A stretch of DNA of 64,000 nt from Novosphingobium sp. Chol11 (GCF_900218065.1 NZ_OBMU01000001.1:1-64000), one strand, 5' to 3'; counted from the first letter of the stretch, positions 37,361-47,474 are shown. Program-made: numbers and translations. Notes: generated by a model from the sequence alone, not told the origin.

Positions 37361-37374
37361 AAAGCAGGAAAGCA

Positions 37375-37399
37375 GGCGGCGGGCATCAAACCCGCCGCC
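37375..37399 (-). terminator. Hairpin between quinone reductase and terC-like genes
   Basis: GGCGGCGGG (37375-37383) pairs perfectly with CCCGCCGCC (37391-37399). On the minus strand the stem is followed after a few bases by a T-rich stretch (GCTTTCCTGCTTTTT), so it may terminate the terC-like gene. The plus-strand side has no T-run. Confidence 0.5.
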
Positions 37400-37404
37400 G
37401 CTCA

Positions 37405-38124
37405 TTAGCTGAAGAGAGTCAGGACGCCGACTTGGTGGTCGACGAAACCTTCATAGATCATCTTGACCGCGACATAGATGATTACGGCGAGACCCAGATA
37501 AGCGATCCACCGGAAACGCTCGATATATTTGGCGATGATGTTCGCCGCGACACCCATCAGTGCGACCGACAGAACAAGCCCGATGATCAGGATGCCGGGA
37601 TGATCCCGCGCCGCGCCCGCGACAGCCAGCACATTGTCCAGGCTCATCGACACGTCGGCTACGGCAACGGCCCAGGCTGCGGCCGCGAAGCTCTTGGCGG
37701 GCCGCAGCCCCGAAATGTCGTCGTCGCTGGGGTCCGGCGTATCCGCACCCCGCTTCGGGTGCAGTTCGCGCCACATCTTCCAGCTGACCCAAAGCAGCAG
37801 CAACCCACCGGCCAGGATGAGGCCGACGATCTGCATCAACTGCGTCACGACCAATGCGAAACCGATACGCAGCACCAACGCCGCGATGATGCCGATCAGG
37901 ATGACGCGCTGACGCTGCTGCACCGGCAGCCCCGCTGCCAGGGCGCCCACGACAATCGCATTGTCGCCAGCCAGCAGAATATCGATCATCAGCACCTGGC
38001 CAAAGGCCGCCAGAGCAGCTGGAGAGCCGATATTGCTGAAGTCGCTGACGATGTGCCCCCAAATGTCGGCGGGCGATCCCAAACCCTGCGCAGCGGCAGC
38101 GGCAGTCGTAAGAAGGTCGATCAT
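37405..38124 (-). CDS. TerC/YjbE family integral membrane protein
   Basis: Polytopic protein of 239 residues with about seven helices. Both halves carry an acidic membrane motif of the TerC family: IDILLAGDNAIVVGALA in the first half and DVSMSLDNVLAVAGAA in the second. TerC proteins are linked to metal export, notably manganese or calcium, and to metalation of exported proteins. A short charged cytoplasmic loop (HPKRGADTPDPSDDD) separates the halves. It lies 21 bases downstream of rho on the same strand and may share its transcript. The specific metal cannot be told. Confidence 0.88.
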   Translation of the reverse strand: MIDLLTTAAAAAQGLGSPADIWGHIVSDFSNIGSPAALAAFGQVLMIDILLAGDNAIVVGALAAGLPVQQRQRVILIGIIAALVLRIGFALVVTQLMQIVGLILAGGLLLLWVSWKMWRELHPKRGADTPDPSDDDISGLRPAKSFAAAAWAVAVADVSMSLDNVLAVAGAARDHPGILIIGLVLSVALMGVAANIIAKYIERFRWIAYLGLAVIIYVAVKMIYEGFVDHQVGVLTLFS

Positions 38125-38145
38125 AACGGCCTGATATAACTCCGC

Positions 38146-39402
38146 TTACTGGTTCATCGAGTCGAAGAAATCTTCGTTGGTCTTCGAATCCTTCATCTTG
38201 TCGAGCAGGAATTCCATCGCATCGACCGTGCCCATCTGCATCAGGATACGGCGCAGCACCCACATCTTGCTGAGCTTGGCCTTATCGACCAGCAGCTCTT
38301 CCTTGCGGGTGCCCGACTTGCCGACATCCAGTGCCGGGAAGATGCGCTTGTCCGCAACCTTGCGGTCCAGCACGATTTCCGAGTTACCGGTGCCCTTGAA
38401 CTCTTCGAAGATTACTTCGTCCATGCGGCTGCCGGTGTCGATCAGAGCCGTCGCGATGATGGAGAGCGAACCGCCTTCCTCGATGTTGCGCGCCGCACCG
38501 AAGAAACGCTTCGGACGCTGCAGCGCATTGGCGTCGACACCGCCAGTCAGAACCTTGCCCGACGAAGGAACAACCGTGTTGTAGGCGCGGCCCAGGCGGG
38601 TGATCGAATCGAGCAGGATCACCACATCCTTCTTGTGTTCCACGAGGCGCTTGGCCTTTTCGATCACCATTTCGGCAACCTGCACATGCCGCTGCGCCGG
38701 TTCGTCGAAGGTGGAGGACACCACCTCGCCCTTCACGCTGCGCTGCATGTCGGTGACTTCTTCCGGACGCTCGTCGATCAGCAGGACGATCAGGAAGACT
38801 TCCGGATGATTGTCGGTGATCGCCTTGGCAATGTTCTGCAACAGCACCGTCTTGCCGGTGCGCGGCGGCGCGACGATGAGCGCGCGCTGGCCCTTGCCCT
38901 GCGGCGACACGATGTCGATGACACGGGCCGACTTGTCCTTGACCGTGGGATCAAGCGTGTCGAGCACCAACTTCTGCGTCGGATAGAGCGGCGTCAGATT
39001 GTCGAAATTGACGCGGTGGCGGACGACTTCGGGATCGTCGAAATTGACCGAGATCAGCTTAGTCAGCGCGAAATAGCGCTCGCCATCTTTGGGCGCCCGG
39101 ATTTCGCCCTCCACCGTGTCGCCGGTGCGCAGGCCGAACTTGCGCACCTGGTTGGGCGACACATAGATATCGTCGGGACCGGCAAGGAAGTTCGCCTCCG
39201 GGCTGCGCAGGAAGCCGAAGCCATCGGGCAGCACTTCGATCGTGCCCTCGCCCATGATCTGCTCGCCATTCTCCGCCTCGGCCTTGAGGATTGCGAACAT
39301 CAGGTCCTGCTTGCGCAGGGTCGACGCGCCTTCCACGCCCAATTCTTCCGCCATGGTGACAAGATCGGCGGGGGATTTCTTCTTGAGGTCCTTAAGGTGC
39401 AT
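38146..39402 (-). CDS. rho: Transcription termination factor Rho
   Basis: Hexameric RNA-dependent ATPase that ends transcription of untranslated RNA. The 418-residue protein has the N-terminal helical domain ([19 protein letters not shown]), the RNA-binding fold with GFGFLRSP, the P-loop VAPPRTGKT, Walker [17 protein letters not shown] and the Q/R-loop region with [12 protein letters not shown]. Length is standard. The 283-base region upstream, shared with the divergent protease gene, could hold a leader for Rho self-regulation. Rho is often beside mnmE in this group; here a TerC gene and two enzyme genes lie between. Confidence 0.97.
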   Translation of the reverse strand: MHLKDLKKKSPADLVTMAEELGVEGASTLRKQDLMFAILKAEAENGEQIMGEGTIEVLPDGFGFLRSPEANFLAGPDDIYVSPNQVRKFGLRTGDTVEGEIRAPKDGERYFALTKLISVNFDDPEVVRHRVNFDNLTPLYPTQKLVLDTLDPTVKDKSARVIDIVSPQGKGQRALIVAPPRTGKTVLLQNIAKAITDNHPEVFLIVLLIDERPEEVTDMQRSVKGEVVSSTFDEPAQRHVQVAEMVIEKAKRLVEHKKDVVILLDSITRLGRAYNTVVPSSGKVLTGGVDANALQRPKRFFGAARNIEEGGSLSIIATALIDTGSRMDEVIFEEFKGTGNSEIVLDRKVADKRIFPALDVGKSGTRKEELLVDKAKLSKMWVLRRILMQMGTVDAMEFLLDKMKDSKTNEDFFDSMNQ

Positions 39403-39685
39403 TCGACTTGAGTCCGATGGAGAGAGATGAGGAACGAAACTGCGATAGAAAAGGAGAGATCTGCCCGGTATGGAGAAACACGGGACTCCGGCGCGGGACG
39501 GCCGGGATAGACTGTCCGCGTTTAGCGATCAGCGCCCATGCAAGTCAAGGCACCGCGTCGCGTCCCGTTCCCGGAAAATGCGCGCTCCGCCGCTCCTGTC
39601 GGCAAATGGTGCAACAGTTGCGGCAATGGACCCGCGCCGCTCATCCATGCTATGATCTGGCCTTCCCGCTGAAGAGGCGAAGGGC

Positions 39686-40624
39686 ATGAGAAACGCGTAT
39701 CTCGTCCCGCCATTGGCAATGCTGATGTTCTGCCTGCCTGCTGCCGGTCAGCCCGTCCCGGCGGTCGATCCGCCCGCCATTGTCCGCACCCTTGCCGCCA
39801 GCGATGATCGCGTTTCCATCCCGATCCACATTGATGGCCGGGGCCCCTGGAACTTCATCGTGGATACGGGCTCGCAGCGCACCGTCATATCCCGTGACCT
39901 TGCCGATCAACTCGCCCTGCCCGCCCGCCGCCCCGTCACCATCGTCAGCATGGCAGGGCGCAGCGAAGCGCGGACGGTTGCCCTCCCCCGCCTCGGCTAT
40001 GGCAAGGAAATGATCGACGATATCGAGGCTCCGGTTCTGGAGGCTGATCATCTCGGCGCGGCTGGACTGCTGGGGCTCGACAGCCTGCATGCCAAGCGTC
40101 TCCTCCTCAACTTCCGCACCGGACGCATGGAAATCGGCGCCAGCCGTCCCTCATGGCGAGATCCCAATGCGATCATCGTCGAGGCGAGGCGGCGCAAGGG
40201 ACAGTTGATCCTGCTCCATTCCGACGCGAACGGGCTGAAGGTCAACATCATCCTCGACACCGGCACACACCTCAGCGTCGGCAACCTGGCCCTGCGCGAC
40301 AAGCTGATCCGCAAGAAACGTGCGCCCTTGATGAGCGAAGTCAGCCTGATCAGTGTCACGGGCGAGACCTTGACCGGTCAACTGGGGCGCATCGGCAAGA
40401 TCCGCATGGGGCCGATCTCTCTGACCGACCTGCCGGTCATGTTCGCCGATGCGCAGCCTTTTCGGGAACTCGGCCTGGCCGACAAGCCCACTTTGCTGCT
40501 CGGCATTCAGGCGCTCAAGATGTTTCGACCGCGTCGCCATCGATTTCGGCCGAGGAAAAATCGACTTCCTGATGCCGGACGGGAGTGCGCTCGACCAGCA
40601 GCGCCTGGCCAGCGCACCGCGTAA
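39686..40624 (+). CDS. Double-DTG retropepsin-like aspartic protease, C-terminus frameshifted
   Basis: Exported protein of 312 residues with a signal peptide (residues ~1-21). It has two aspartic-protease motifs, IVDTGS (Asp 60) and ILDTGTH (Asp 191), each in a retropepsin-like half, so one chain could form a whole pepsin-type active site. After Phe 280 the sequence becomes Arg/Pro-rich (FRPRRHRFRPRK) and unlike the family. Removing one T from the TTT at 40523-40525 restores a sensible end, FDRVAIDFGRGKIDF, to a stop at 40632-40634. The gene therefore seems to carry a one-base insertion or a sequencing error. The restored frame would overlap the PBP stop. Confidence 0.75.
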   Translation: MRNAYLVPPLAMLMFCLPAAGQPVPAVDPPAIVRTLAASDDRVSIPIHIDGRGPWNFIVDTGSQRTVISRDLADQLALPARRPVTIVSMAGRSEARTVALPRLGYGKEMIDDIEAPVLEADHLGAAGLLGLDSLHAKRLLLNFRTGRMEIGASRPSWRDPNAIIVEARRRKGQLILLHSDANGLKVNIILDTGTHLSVGNLALRDKLIRKKRAPLMSEVSLISVTGETLTGQLGRIGKIRMGPISLTDLPVMFADAQPFRELGLADKPTLLLGIQALKMFRPRRHRFRPRKNRLPDAGRECARPAAPGQRTA

Positions 40625-40630
40625 GGCCGG

Positions 40631-42703
40631 TTAGCGCGGCGGCGGCCGCCGCCCTTCGCGGCCGAGCACCTGGTCGATCCATTGCTGATCCAACCGGGGC
40701 GGCGTCGTGCGGGCGGGAGGCGCCTGCTCGACGGGTTGGTCGTCCGGCTCCGTGCCGTCATCCTCTTGCTGCTGGTCCTGGCTGATCGGCATGCCATTTT
40801 CATCCACCATCATGCCACCGCCCGATCCATTGTCGGGCTCGCCATAATAGGCTTCCTCGTCCGGCTCCAATTGCCATTCGGGCAGCGTCACCTGCGTCTC
40901 GAACTGTTCCACGGGTCGGCGCGAAACGGCGACCTTCATATAGTCGGCGAAGGCATGGGCGGGCGCGCGTCCCCCCTGCAACACGCCGACAGGGCGCGCA
41001 TCGTCCCGGCCCATCCAGACGCCCGTCGTGATGCCGCTGGAAAAGCCCAGGAACCAACCATCCTTGTTGCTGCTCGTCGTGCCGGTCTTGCCCGCCACAG
41101 GGCGGCCAATCTGCGCGGCCTTGCCGGTGCCTGTGCTGACCGCCGTCTGCATGAGGTCGGTCATGCCCGCCGCCACCCAGGGCGCGACAAGCACGCGGCT
41201 GGTATCATCCTGATGCTGGTAAAGCAGCCGCCCGTCGGCCGTCGTTACCTTGGTGATGCCATAGGGCGTCACCGCCACGCCCTTGCGCGCGATGGAGGCA
41301 AAGGCGCGCGTCATGTCGATCAGGCGCACGTCGGACGTGCCGAGAACCATCGAGGGATGCGTGTTGATCGGCGTCGTCACGCCAAAGCGCCGCGCCATGT
41401 CCGCCACCGTGGGAAAGCCGACTTCCACGCCCAGCTGCGCCGCGACCGTATTGATCGAATAGGCGAAGGCCGTGCGCACATCGATGTCGCCGGAAAAGCG
41501 CCCCGAACTGTTGCGCGGGCTCCAGCCGTTGATCGTCACCGGCTTGTCCGTCACACCCGTGTCAGGCGTGTAGCCCGCCTCCAAAGCCGCCATGTAGACG
41601 AAGATCTTCCAAGCCGAACCCGGCTGCCGCGTCGCAGTGGTCGCGCGGTTATAGTTGGACGTCACATAATCGAGCCCGCCCACCATCGCCCGCACCGCCC
41701 CATCGCGATCAAGCGACACCAGCGCGCCCTGTGCGCCCCCTGGCACATTGGCCTGGATCGCCGCGGTAGCAGCCTTCTGCATGCCTAGGTCGATGGTCGT
41801 ATACACTTCCAGCGGCTCATTGGGCTCATCGACGAGCACGTCGAGCTGCGGCAAAGCCCAATCCGTGAAGTAACGGACGCTGTTTTGCGGCGGCTCCGGC
41901 GCCATCTTGACGTCGTCCAGATCGACGCTCGCGCGCTCGGCCGCGCTGATCGCGCCATTTTCCTGCATCAACTGCAACACCACACCCGCTCGGCCAATCG
42001 CCGCCTCGGCGTCAGCGGTGGGGGAGTAGCTCGACGGTGCCTTCACCAGGCCTGCGATGATCGCGGCTTCCGGCAGATCAAGCGTGGTCGCGGGATGACC
42101 GAAGAACTTGCGGCTTGCGGCATCGATGCCATATGCGCCGCCGCCGAAATACACCTTGTTGAGGTAAAGCTCCAAAATCTGCCGCTTGGAAAATTTCCGC
42201 TCCAGCGCCAGCGCCAGGATCATCTCCCTGACCTTGCGCCCCCAGCTATAGCTGTTGTTGAGGAAGATGTTGCGCGTCACCTGCTGGGTGATGGTCGACG
42301 CACCCTGCCAGCGGCGGCCCTTGCCCCGGTTCTCCAGCGCAACCCAGGTGGCGCGCGCCATGCCGATCGGGTCGACGCCGGGATGCATGTAATAACGCTT
42401 GTCCTCGGTCGATACCATTGCATCGACCATGACCGTGGGGATCTGATCATAGGACAGCCAGCGGCCAAAGCTCGGCCCCAGAGAGACGATCACGCTACCG
42501 TCGGCGGCATGGACGCGGATCATCTGGCCATTGGGCGATGATTTCAGCGATTCATAGCTGGGAAGCGACTGATAGGCGATCACCACCGCAACGATGATTG
42601 CGAACAAAGCGCCGAGGGTCGCGACCAGCCCGAACTTGAACGCCCTCACGAGCCACCGCTTCGCGCCCCCGGGCGTGTCCTTGCTCTTGCCTGATCGTGC
42701 CAT
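40631..42703 (-). CDS. Class A penicillin-binding protein (PBP1A family)
   Basis: Bifunctional peptidoglycan glycosyltransferase and transpeptidase of 690 residues, inner-membrane anchored by a helix at about residues 24-45. The GT51 domain has STEDKRYYMHPGVD (catalytic Glu) and GASTITQQVTRN. The transpeptidase domain has SAWK (nucleophile Ser) in RQPGSAWKIF, the SIN motif in AYSINTVAAQ and KTG in VAGKTGTTS. A C-terminal tail of ~70 residues is acidic and Pro/Gln-rich and probably disordered. The stop abuts the convergent protease gene. Confidence 0.93.
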   Translation of the reverse strand: MARSGKSKDTPGGAKRWLVRAFKFGLVATLGALFAIIVAVVIAYQSLPSYESLKSSPNGQMIRVHAADGSVIVSLGPSFGRWLSYDQIPTVMVDAMVSTEDKRYYMHPGVDPIGMARATWVALENRGKGRRWQGASTITQQVTRNIFLNNSYSWGRKVREMILALALERKFSKRQILELYLNKVYFGGGAYGIDAASRKFFGHPATTLDLPEAAIIAGLVKAPSSYSPTADAEAAIGRAGVVLQLMQENGAISAAERASVDLDDVKMAPEPPQNSVRYFTDWALPQLDVLVDEPNEPLEVYTTIDLGMQKAATAAIQANVPGGAQGALVSLDRDGAVRAMVGGLDYVTSNYNRATTATRQPGSAWKIFVYMAALEAGYTPDTGVTDKPVTINGWSPRNSSGRFSGDIDVRTAFAYSINTVAAQLGVEVGFPTVADMARRFGVTTPINTHPSMVLGTSDVRLIDMTRAFASIARKGVAVTPYGITKVTTADGRLLYQHQDDTSRVLVAPWVAAGMTDLMQTAVSTGTGKAAQIGRPVAGKTGTTSSNKDGWFLGFSSGITTGVWMGRDDARPVGVLQGGRAPAHAFADYMKVAVSRRPVEQFETQVTLPEWQLEPDEEAYYGEPDNGSGGGMMVDENGMPISQDQQQEDDGTEPDDQPVEQAPPARTTPPRLDQQWIDQVLGREGRRPPPR

Positions 42704-42814
42704 CTATCCCGCCCGGATACGCGCTAACTGATAGAGCCGCCAGCGCAAATCAGACGCGAGCCTGCCCATGAGCCTGTTTCTCAAGAGGGACGACGCTTTA
42801 CCGGCGATGAATGA

Positions 42815-43219
42815 TTATTCAACCTCGTCACGCGGCTTGAAATCCAGCGACGCGCTGTTCATGCAATAACGCAGGCCGTTGACGCCCGGACCATCGGGGA
42901 AGACGTGGCCCAAATGCCCTTCGCACTTGGCGCAACGCACTTCGGTGCGGATCATGCCATGGCTGCTGTCGCGCACTTCCTCCACCGCATCGATGTCCAC
43001 GGGTGCGGTAAAGCTCGGCCAGCCAGACCCGCTGTCATATTTTTCCTCGGCATCGAACAACTCGGCTCCGCATCCGGCGCAATAATAAACGCCATCGGCC
43101 TTGTTGCCATTATATTTGCCGGTAAAGGCCCGCTCGGTCCCGGCCTCTCGCAACACATGAAATTGTTCGGGGGAAAGGCGCTCGCGCCATTCGGCATCGG
43201 TCAGGTTGAGCTTGTCCAT
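42815..43219 (-). CDS. msrB: Peptide-methionine (R)-S-oxide reductase
   Basis: Repairs the R form of methionine sulfoxide in proteins. The 134-residue protein has the two structural zinc pairs Cys 47/Cys 50 (CAGC) and Cys 96/Cys 99 (CAKC), [11 protein letters not shown], and the catalytic cysteine at 119 in [11 protein letters not shown]. Length is that of a stand-alone enzyme with no MsrA fusion. No signal peptide is present, so it is cytoplasmic. It lies 39 bases after holA on the same strand. Confidence 0.95.
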   Translation of the reverse strand: MDKLNLTDAEWRERLSPEQFHVLREAGTERAFTGKYNGNKADGVYYCAGCGAELFDAEEKYDSGSGWPSFTAPVDIDAVEEVRDSSHGMIRTEVRCAKCEGHLGHVFPDGPGVNGLRYCMNSASLDFKPRDEVE

Positions 43220-43258
43220 GGCCGCAATATGGCAACGGCTCTTCCTGCGATCAAGCGC

Positions 43259-44284
43259 CTAGCGCTCCCGCGCCGCCTGCCGGGTAATGGCGAGCAATTC
43301 GTGCCGCACCATCAGGTCGCCAAGCCCCCTGCCCGATCGGCTCGCCCGCTCTGCCTGCGCCAGCCGTTGGATCACGCGGGCGATGCCATGCGCGTCCCAC
43401 AGCCGTACCTGCCGGGTCACGACAGGCTTGTCCTTCCAGAACACCTGCTTGCCGGCAGCTTCGACCGCGCCTTCCAGCCGCCCGCTTTCATCGAAGGACG
43501 TACGAATATTGGCGATCAGCATCGCCCGCGTCAGCAGCGGCCGCAGCACCGCCGCCATCGCTGTTCCCGCCTCGCCCAAGCGGCCCAGTTCCCGGTGCAT
43601 CGCGCGCAAGTCGCCTCCCAGCACCGCGTTCACCAGCGGAGCAGCGTCCGCATCGGAATTGTCGGCCGACAAAGCATCCAGTGCTTGCGCCGTCGCCTCG
43701 GCAGGGCGATCCGGCGCGGCGTCGAGATAGAGGATCAGCTTCTCGATCTCGCCGCTCATCAGCGCGCGATCGCCATTGGTAAGGTCGACGATCCGCTTGG
43801 CGAGGTCGTTGGGCAGGCGCAGCCCCCCTTCCCGCGCCAGCGCTATAGCGATCTGCTCGGCCTCTCGGGCATCCGGCTGGTACGAAATGAACGCCATGGC
43901 TCGCGGACTGTCGAGCACCAACTTCAAAAGCTTCGACGTGCCCTTCAACGCCCCAGCCGTCGCGACCACGGGATTGCCTGCCGCCTCCGCCTCCAGCAGC
44001 GCCGTTACGGCAGCCAGCGATTCCTCGCCCATGCCATTCACCCGCACCCAGCGGCGGTCGCCGAACATGGAAAAGGACGCAGCTTCATCAGCCAGCCGCG
44101 CAGGATCGTCCCGCAAAATGGGCCCGTCCAGATCGACGCGCTCGGCCTCGGGTCCCATCGCCCGCTCAAGCCTTTTGCCTAGCGCGGCGCTTCCCGCTTC
44201 ATCGGGACCGTAGAGCAGGAAGAAACGGATATCGGCCGGCGGTGCGTCGAGCGCCTTTTCAATCTGGCCGCGATTGGCCTTCAA
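43259..44284 (-). CDS. holA: DNA polymerase III subunit delta
   Basis: Clamp-loader subunit that opens the beta clamp ring. The 341-residue protein has the family N-terminus (MKANRGQIEKAL, then IRFFLLYGPDEAG) with the AAA+-like fold, a middle DLTNGDRALMSGEIEKLILY helix and the all-helical C-terminal collar domain. The start codon is TTG, four bases overlapping the lptE stop (TTGA), and the N-terminus fits the family, so translation is coupled. It is part of the leuS-lptE-holA set. Confidence 0.92.
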   Translation of the reverse strand: MKANRGQIEKALDAPPADIRFFLLYGPDEAGSAALGKRLERAMGPEAERVDLDGPILRDDPARLADEAASFSMFGDRRWVRVNGMGEESLAAVTALLEAEAAGNPVVATAGALKGTSKLLKLVLDSPRAMAFISYQPDAREAEQIAIALAREGGLRLPNDLAKRIVDLTNGDRALMSGEIEKLILYLDAAPDRPAEATAQALDALSADNSDADAAPLVNAVLGGDLRAMHRELGRLGEAGTAMAAVLRPLLTRAMLIANIRTSFDESGRLEGAVEAAGKQVFWKDKPVVTRQVRLWDAHGIARVIQRLAQAERASRSGRGLGDLMVRHELLAITRQAARER

Positions 44285-44772
44285 CGCCGCTGGTCCCTCG
44301 CCGCGAACAGGGCGAGCCGGGATATGATCTGATCCGCGATCGTCTGCGACAAGCGCTCAAGCGCAGTGTCTTCCGCCGCGATCGTCGCATATTCGCTCGA
44401 CGTGACGTCGATGCCGGCATCCGATCCGGCCGTGTCGTCGATAATCTGTGCGCCCTTGTCATCGATCAGCTGATAGCGCGCCCGCAAGGTCCGCCGCTCG
44501 CGCGTGATCGCCTGGTCGGCGCGCAGGCCAAAGCCGCTGATCTGGTCATCCAGCTTCACCACCAGACGATATCTCGGCCCCTCGCCGTTCATCGCGGCCA
44601 GGCGATCGTTCAGCGCGTTGCGAACCAGCCAACCAGCCTTGCCCTCGATCGGCGCGATGTCGATGCTCCCCAACTTCTGCGCAACAGCGCCATGACTGCC
44701 GCCGCCGTAAACGGGACGCAGCCCGCAGGCGGAAAGGGTAGCGAGGAGCAGGAGGGGAACAGCGTATCTCAT
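44281..44772 (-). CDS. lptE: LPS-assembly lipoprotein LptE
   Basis: Outer-membrane lipoprotein of 163 residues that plugs the LptD barrel and helps insert lipopolysaccharide. The signal peptide ends in lipobox LSACGLRPVYG, the GLRPVYG stretch after the Cys being typical of alphaproteobacterial LptE. The C-terminal half has a TSSEYATIAAEDTALERLSQTIADQI helix. The ATG at 44772 is chosen because it starts the signal peptide and has AGGGTG close by; the frame upstream is only repeat-derived sequence (FDKLRANG). It sits between leuS and holA, as is common in this class. Confidence 0.9.
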   Translation of the reverse strand: MRYAVPLLLLATLSACGLRPVYGGGSHGAVAQKLGSIDIAPIEGKAGWLVRNALNDRLAAMNGEGPRYRLVVKLDDQISGFGLRADQAITRERRTLRARYQLIDDKGAQIIDDTAGSDAGIDVTSSEYATIAAEDTALERLSQTIADQIISRLALFAARDQRR

Positions 44773-44785
44773 CAGCACCCTATAT

Positions 44786-44865
44786 CCGTTCGCCCTTAGC
44801 TTGTCGAAGGGCTCCTCTTCTCCTTGTGGAGAAGGGAGAGACTTCGACATGCCAAGCCCGAACGG
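44786..44865. repeat. Palindromic repeat element within the leuS-lptE operon
   Basis: Imperfect inverted arms (44786-44809 and 44842-44865) of the TTCGACAAGCTCAG type, common in sphingomonads, enclose a second perfect hairpin CTTCTCC/GGAGAAG (44817-44823, 44828-44834). It fills the gap between leuS and lptE, so it will be in the operon mRNA. Confidence 0.75.
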
Positions 44866-44871
44866 CGATCT

Positions 44872-47388
44872 TCAAATCACCAGATTGACCAGCCTGTCAG
44901 GCACCACGATCACCTTCTTCGGCGTCGCGCCGTCCAGCGTCCGCGCCACATTGGGCGCCGCCAGCGCGAGCCGTTCGAGTTCCTCCTTGGCCGTCCCCTT
45001 GGGCACGGTGATGGTATCACGCAGCTTGCCCATCACCTGGCATGCGATCGTCACTTCATCCTCGACCAGCAATGCCGGATCGACCTGCGGCCAGGCTGCG
45101 TCGGCGATCAGGCCGTCCTCGCCCATGTCCGCCCAGGCTTCCTCGGCCAGATGCGGCGTCATCGGCGCGACCAGAAGAGCCAAGGCCCGGATCGCCGCGC
45201 TTCGACTGGCGGATGGCTTGGCCTTCTCCACCGCATTGGTCAGCTCGTAGATCTTCGCCACCGCCTTGTTGAAGGACAGCGCCTCGATATCCTTCGCCAC
45301 GCCGTCGATCGTCTGGTGCAGCTTGCGGTCGAGCGCCTTGTCCTGCCCCTCGGCAGCCTTGTCGGCCTCATCGAACAGCCTCCACAGGCGATTGATGAAG
45401 CGCCAGCTGCCCTCGATGCCGCTCTCCGTCCAGGGCAGATCGCGCTCCGGCGGGCTATCGGACAGCATGAACCAGCGTACCGCGTCCGCGCCATATTGGG
45501 CGATGATGTCATCGGGATCGACGACATTCTTCTTGGACTTGGACATTTTCTCGACGCGTCCGACCGTGACCGGAGCACCGCCTTCGACCATGACCAGCTT
45601 ATCGCCTTGCCGCGCTACATCCTGCGGCGCGAGCCAAGCCCCCTCGGGCGACTTGTACGTTTCGTGCGTCACCATGCCCTGCGTGAACAGGCCGGTGAAC
45701 GGCTCGGCAAAGCCGATCTGCCCCATATGCTGGAGCGCGCGGGTCCAGAAACGGGCGTAGAGCAGATGCAGGATCGCATGTTCCACGCCGCCGATATATT
45801 GCCCGACCGGCAGCCATTTCTCTACCGTCTCGCGGTCGAACGGCTTGTCCTTGGGCTGGCTCGCGAAGCGGATGAAATACCAGCTGGAGTCCGCGAAAGT
45901 GTCCAGCGTGTCCGTTTCACGCCGCGCCGCATTGCCGCATCTTGGGCAATCGACATGCTTCCATGTAGGGTGACGATCCAGCGGATTGCCGGGAATGTCG
46001 AAGCTGACATCTTCGGGCAGCACGACCGGCAACTGGTCCTTGGGCACGCCCACCGGCCCGCAATCCTCGCAATGGATCACCGGGATCGGGGTGCCCCAGT
46101 AACGCTGGCGCGACACGCCCCAGTCGCGCAGGCGGAACACGGTGGTGCCGTTGCCCCACCCTTCGCTCTCCGCCCGGCGGATCACCTCGTTCTTGGCATC
46201 CTCTACGCTCATGCCATTGAGGAAATCGGAGTTTACGAGACGACCGGGACCAGCATAGGCCTCGTCACCGATGCCCTTATCCTCATCGCCCTCGGCAGCG
46301 ACCACGCGCTCGACCGGCAGCATATATTTGCGGGCGAAATCCAGGTCGCGCTGGTCATGACCCGGCACCGCCATGACGGCGCCCGTGCCATATTCCATCA
46401 GCACGAAGTTCGCGACGAACAGCGGCAGCTTACGGCCGGTAAAGGGGTGGATCACCGAACGCCCGGTGTCATAGCCCTTCTTCTCCTGCGTCTCGATCTC
46501 CGCCGCAGCGGTGCCGCTATGACGGCATTCCTCGGCAAAGGCGGCGAGTCCTGCATCCTTCGCCTCCAACGCCAGCGCGATGGGATGATCCGCCGCGATC
46601 GCCGCGAAGCTCGCACCGAAAATGGTGTCGGGCCGGGTGGAGAAAACCTCCAGTTCCTCGATGCCGTCCACCGGCTCGTCCAGCTGGAAGCGGAACTGCA
46701 GGCCGACCGACTTGCCGATCCAGTTCTCCTGCATCAACCGCACCTTTTCGGGCCACTGGTCGAGCGTCTTGAGCCCCTTCAGCAGGTCATCGGCAAATTG
46801 CGTGATCTTCAGGAACCACTGGCTGAGCTTGCGCTTCTCGACCGGTGCGCCAGAACGCCAGCCCTTGCCGTCGATCACCTGCTCATTGGCCAGCACGGTC
46901 ATGTCGACCGGGTCCCAATTGACCGCGCTTTCCTTGCGGTAGACCAGCCCCGCTTCCATCATGTCCAGGAACAGCGCCTGTTCATGGCCATAATAGTCCG
47001 GCTCGCATGTCGCGAGTTCGCGGCTCCAATCAAGCGCAAAGCCCAGCTTCTTGAGCTGCGCCCGCATCGTCGCGATGTTGGATCGGGTCCAGTCGCCCGG
47101 ATGCACCTTCTTTTCCATCGCCGCATTTTCGGCGGGCATGCCAAAGGCGTCCCAGCCCATCGGATGCAGCACTTCATGCCCCGTCATCCGGCGGAAGCGC
47201 GCCAGCACGTCGCCCATCGAATAGTTGCGGACATGGCCGATGTGGATGCGCCCGGACGGATAGGGGAACATCTCCAGCACGTAGGATCGCGGCTTGGTGC
47301 TCGTATCCGACGCCTTGAACGTCTGCTTCTCGTCCCAGACAGACTGCCAGCGGGCGTCGGCCTCCAGCGGGTTGAAGCGCCTTTGCAT
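44872..47388 (-). CDS. leuS: Leucyl-tRNA synthetase
   Basis: Class I aminoacyl-tRNA synthetase, cytoplasmic, charging tRNA-Leu. The 838-residue protein has HIGH at residues 49-52 (in [10 protein letters not shown]), a CP1 editing domain between, and KMSKS in [14 protein letters not shown] at about 610. The WAFERC-type tryptophan-rich segments and the C-terminal anticodon-binding domain are present. The ATG at 47388 is natural. It is followed by a palindromic repeat and lptE-holA on the same strand, and preceded by a DUF3576 gene. Confidence 0.96.
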   Translation of the reverse strand: MQRRFNPLEADARWQSVWDEKQTFKASDTSTKPRSYVLEMFPYPSGRIHIGHVRNYSMGDVLARFRRMTGHEVLHPMGWDAFGMPAENAAMEKKVHPGDWTRSNIATMRAQLKKLGFALDWSRELATCEPDYYGHEQALFLDMMEAGLVYRKESAVNWDPVDMTVLANEQVIDGKGWRSGAPVEKRKLSQWFLKITQFADDLLKGLKTLDQWPEKVRLMQENWIGKSVGLQFRFQLDEPVDGIEELEVFSTRPDTIFGASFAAIAADHPIALALEAKDAGLAAFAEECRHSGTAAAEIETQEKKGYDTGRSVIHPFTGRKLPLFVANFVLMEYGTGAVMAVPGHDQRDLDFARKYMLPVERVVAAEGDEDKGIGDEAYAGPGRLVNSDFLNGMSVEDAKNEVIRRAESEGWGNGTTVFRLRDWGVSRQRYWGTPIPVIHCEDCGPVGVPKDQLPVVLPEDVSFDIPGNPLDRHPTWKHVDCPRCGNAARRETDTLDTFADSSWYFIRFASQPKDKPFDRETVEKWLPVGQYIGGVEHAILHLLYARFWTRALQHMGQIGFAEPFTGLFTQGMVTHETYKSPEGAWLAPQDVARQGDKLVMVEGGAPVTVGRVEKMSKSKKNVVDPDDIIAQYGADAVRWFMLSDSPPERDLPWTESGIEGSWRFINRLWRLFDEADKAAEGQDKALDRKLHQTIDGVAKDIEALSFNKAVAKIYELTNAVEKAKPSASRSAAIRALALLVAPMTPHLAEEAWADMGEDGLIADAAWPQVDPALLVEDEVTIACQVMGKLRDTITVPKGTAKEELERLALAAPNVARTLDGATPKKVIVVPDRLVNLVI

Positions 47389-47423
47389 CTATTCCAAGTC
47401 CTCAAAATGCAGGCGGGCTGAGC

Positions 47424-47441
47424 TTTCGACAAGCCCAGCCC
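47424..47441. repeat. Single arm of the TTCGACAAGC repeat
   Basis: TTCGACAAGCCCAGCCCC matches one arm of the dispersed repeat found at 44786-44865 and 57502-57574. The partner arm is missing, so it looks like a decayed copy between leuS and the DUF3576 gene. Confidence 0.5.
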
Positions 47442-47474
47442 CAGTTATTCAGGAAATCCTTTGAAGGGAACGGC

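Noticed and set aside
44773-44850. Longer lptE start
   Set aside because: The added residues (including FDKLRANG) come from a palindromic repeat, and the signal peptide begins at 44772.
44824-47421. Open frame of 865 codons antisense to leuS
   Set aside because: It is a shadow of a GC-rich, strongly codon-biased gene. The leuS frame has HIGH and KMSKS motifs, whereas the antisense translation shows only His/Arg/Asp/Gln-rich noise without domains.
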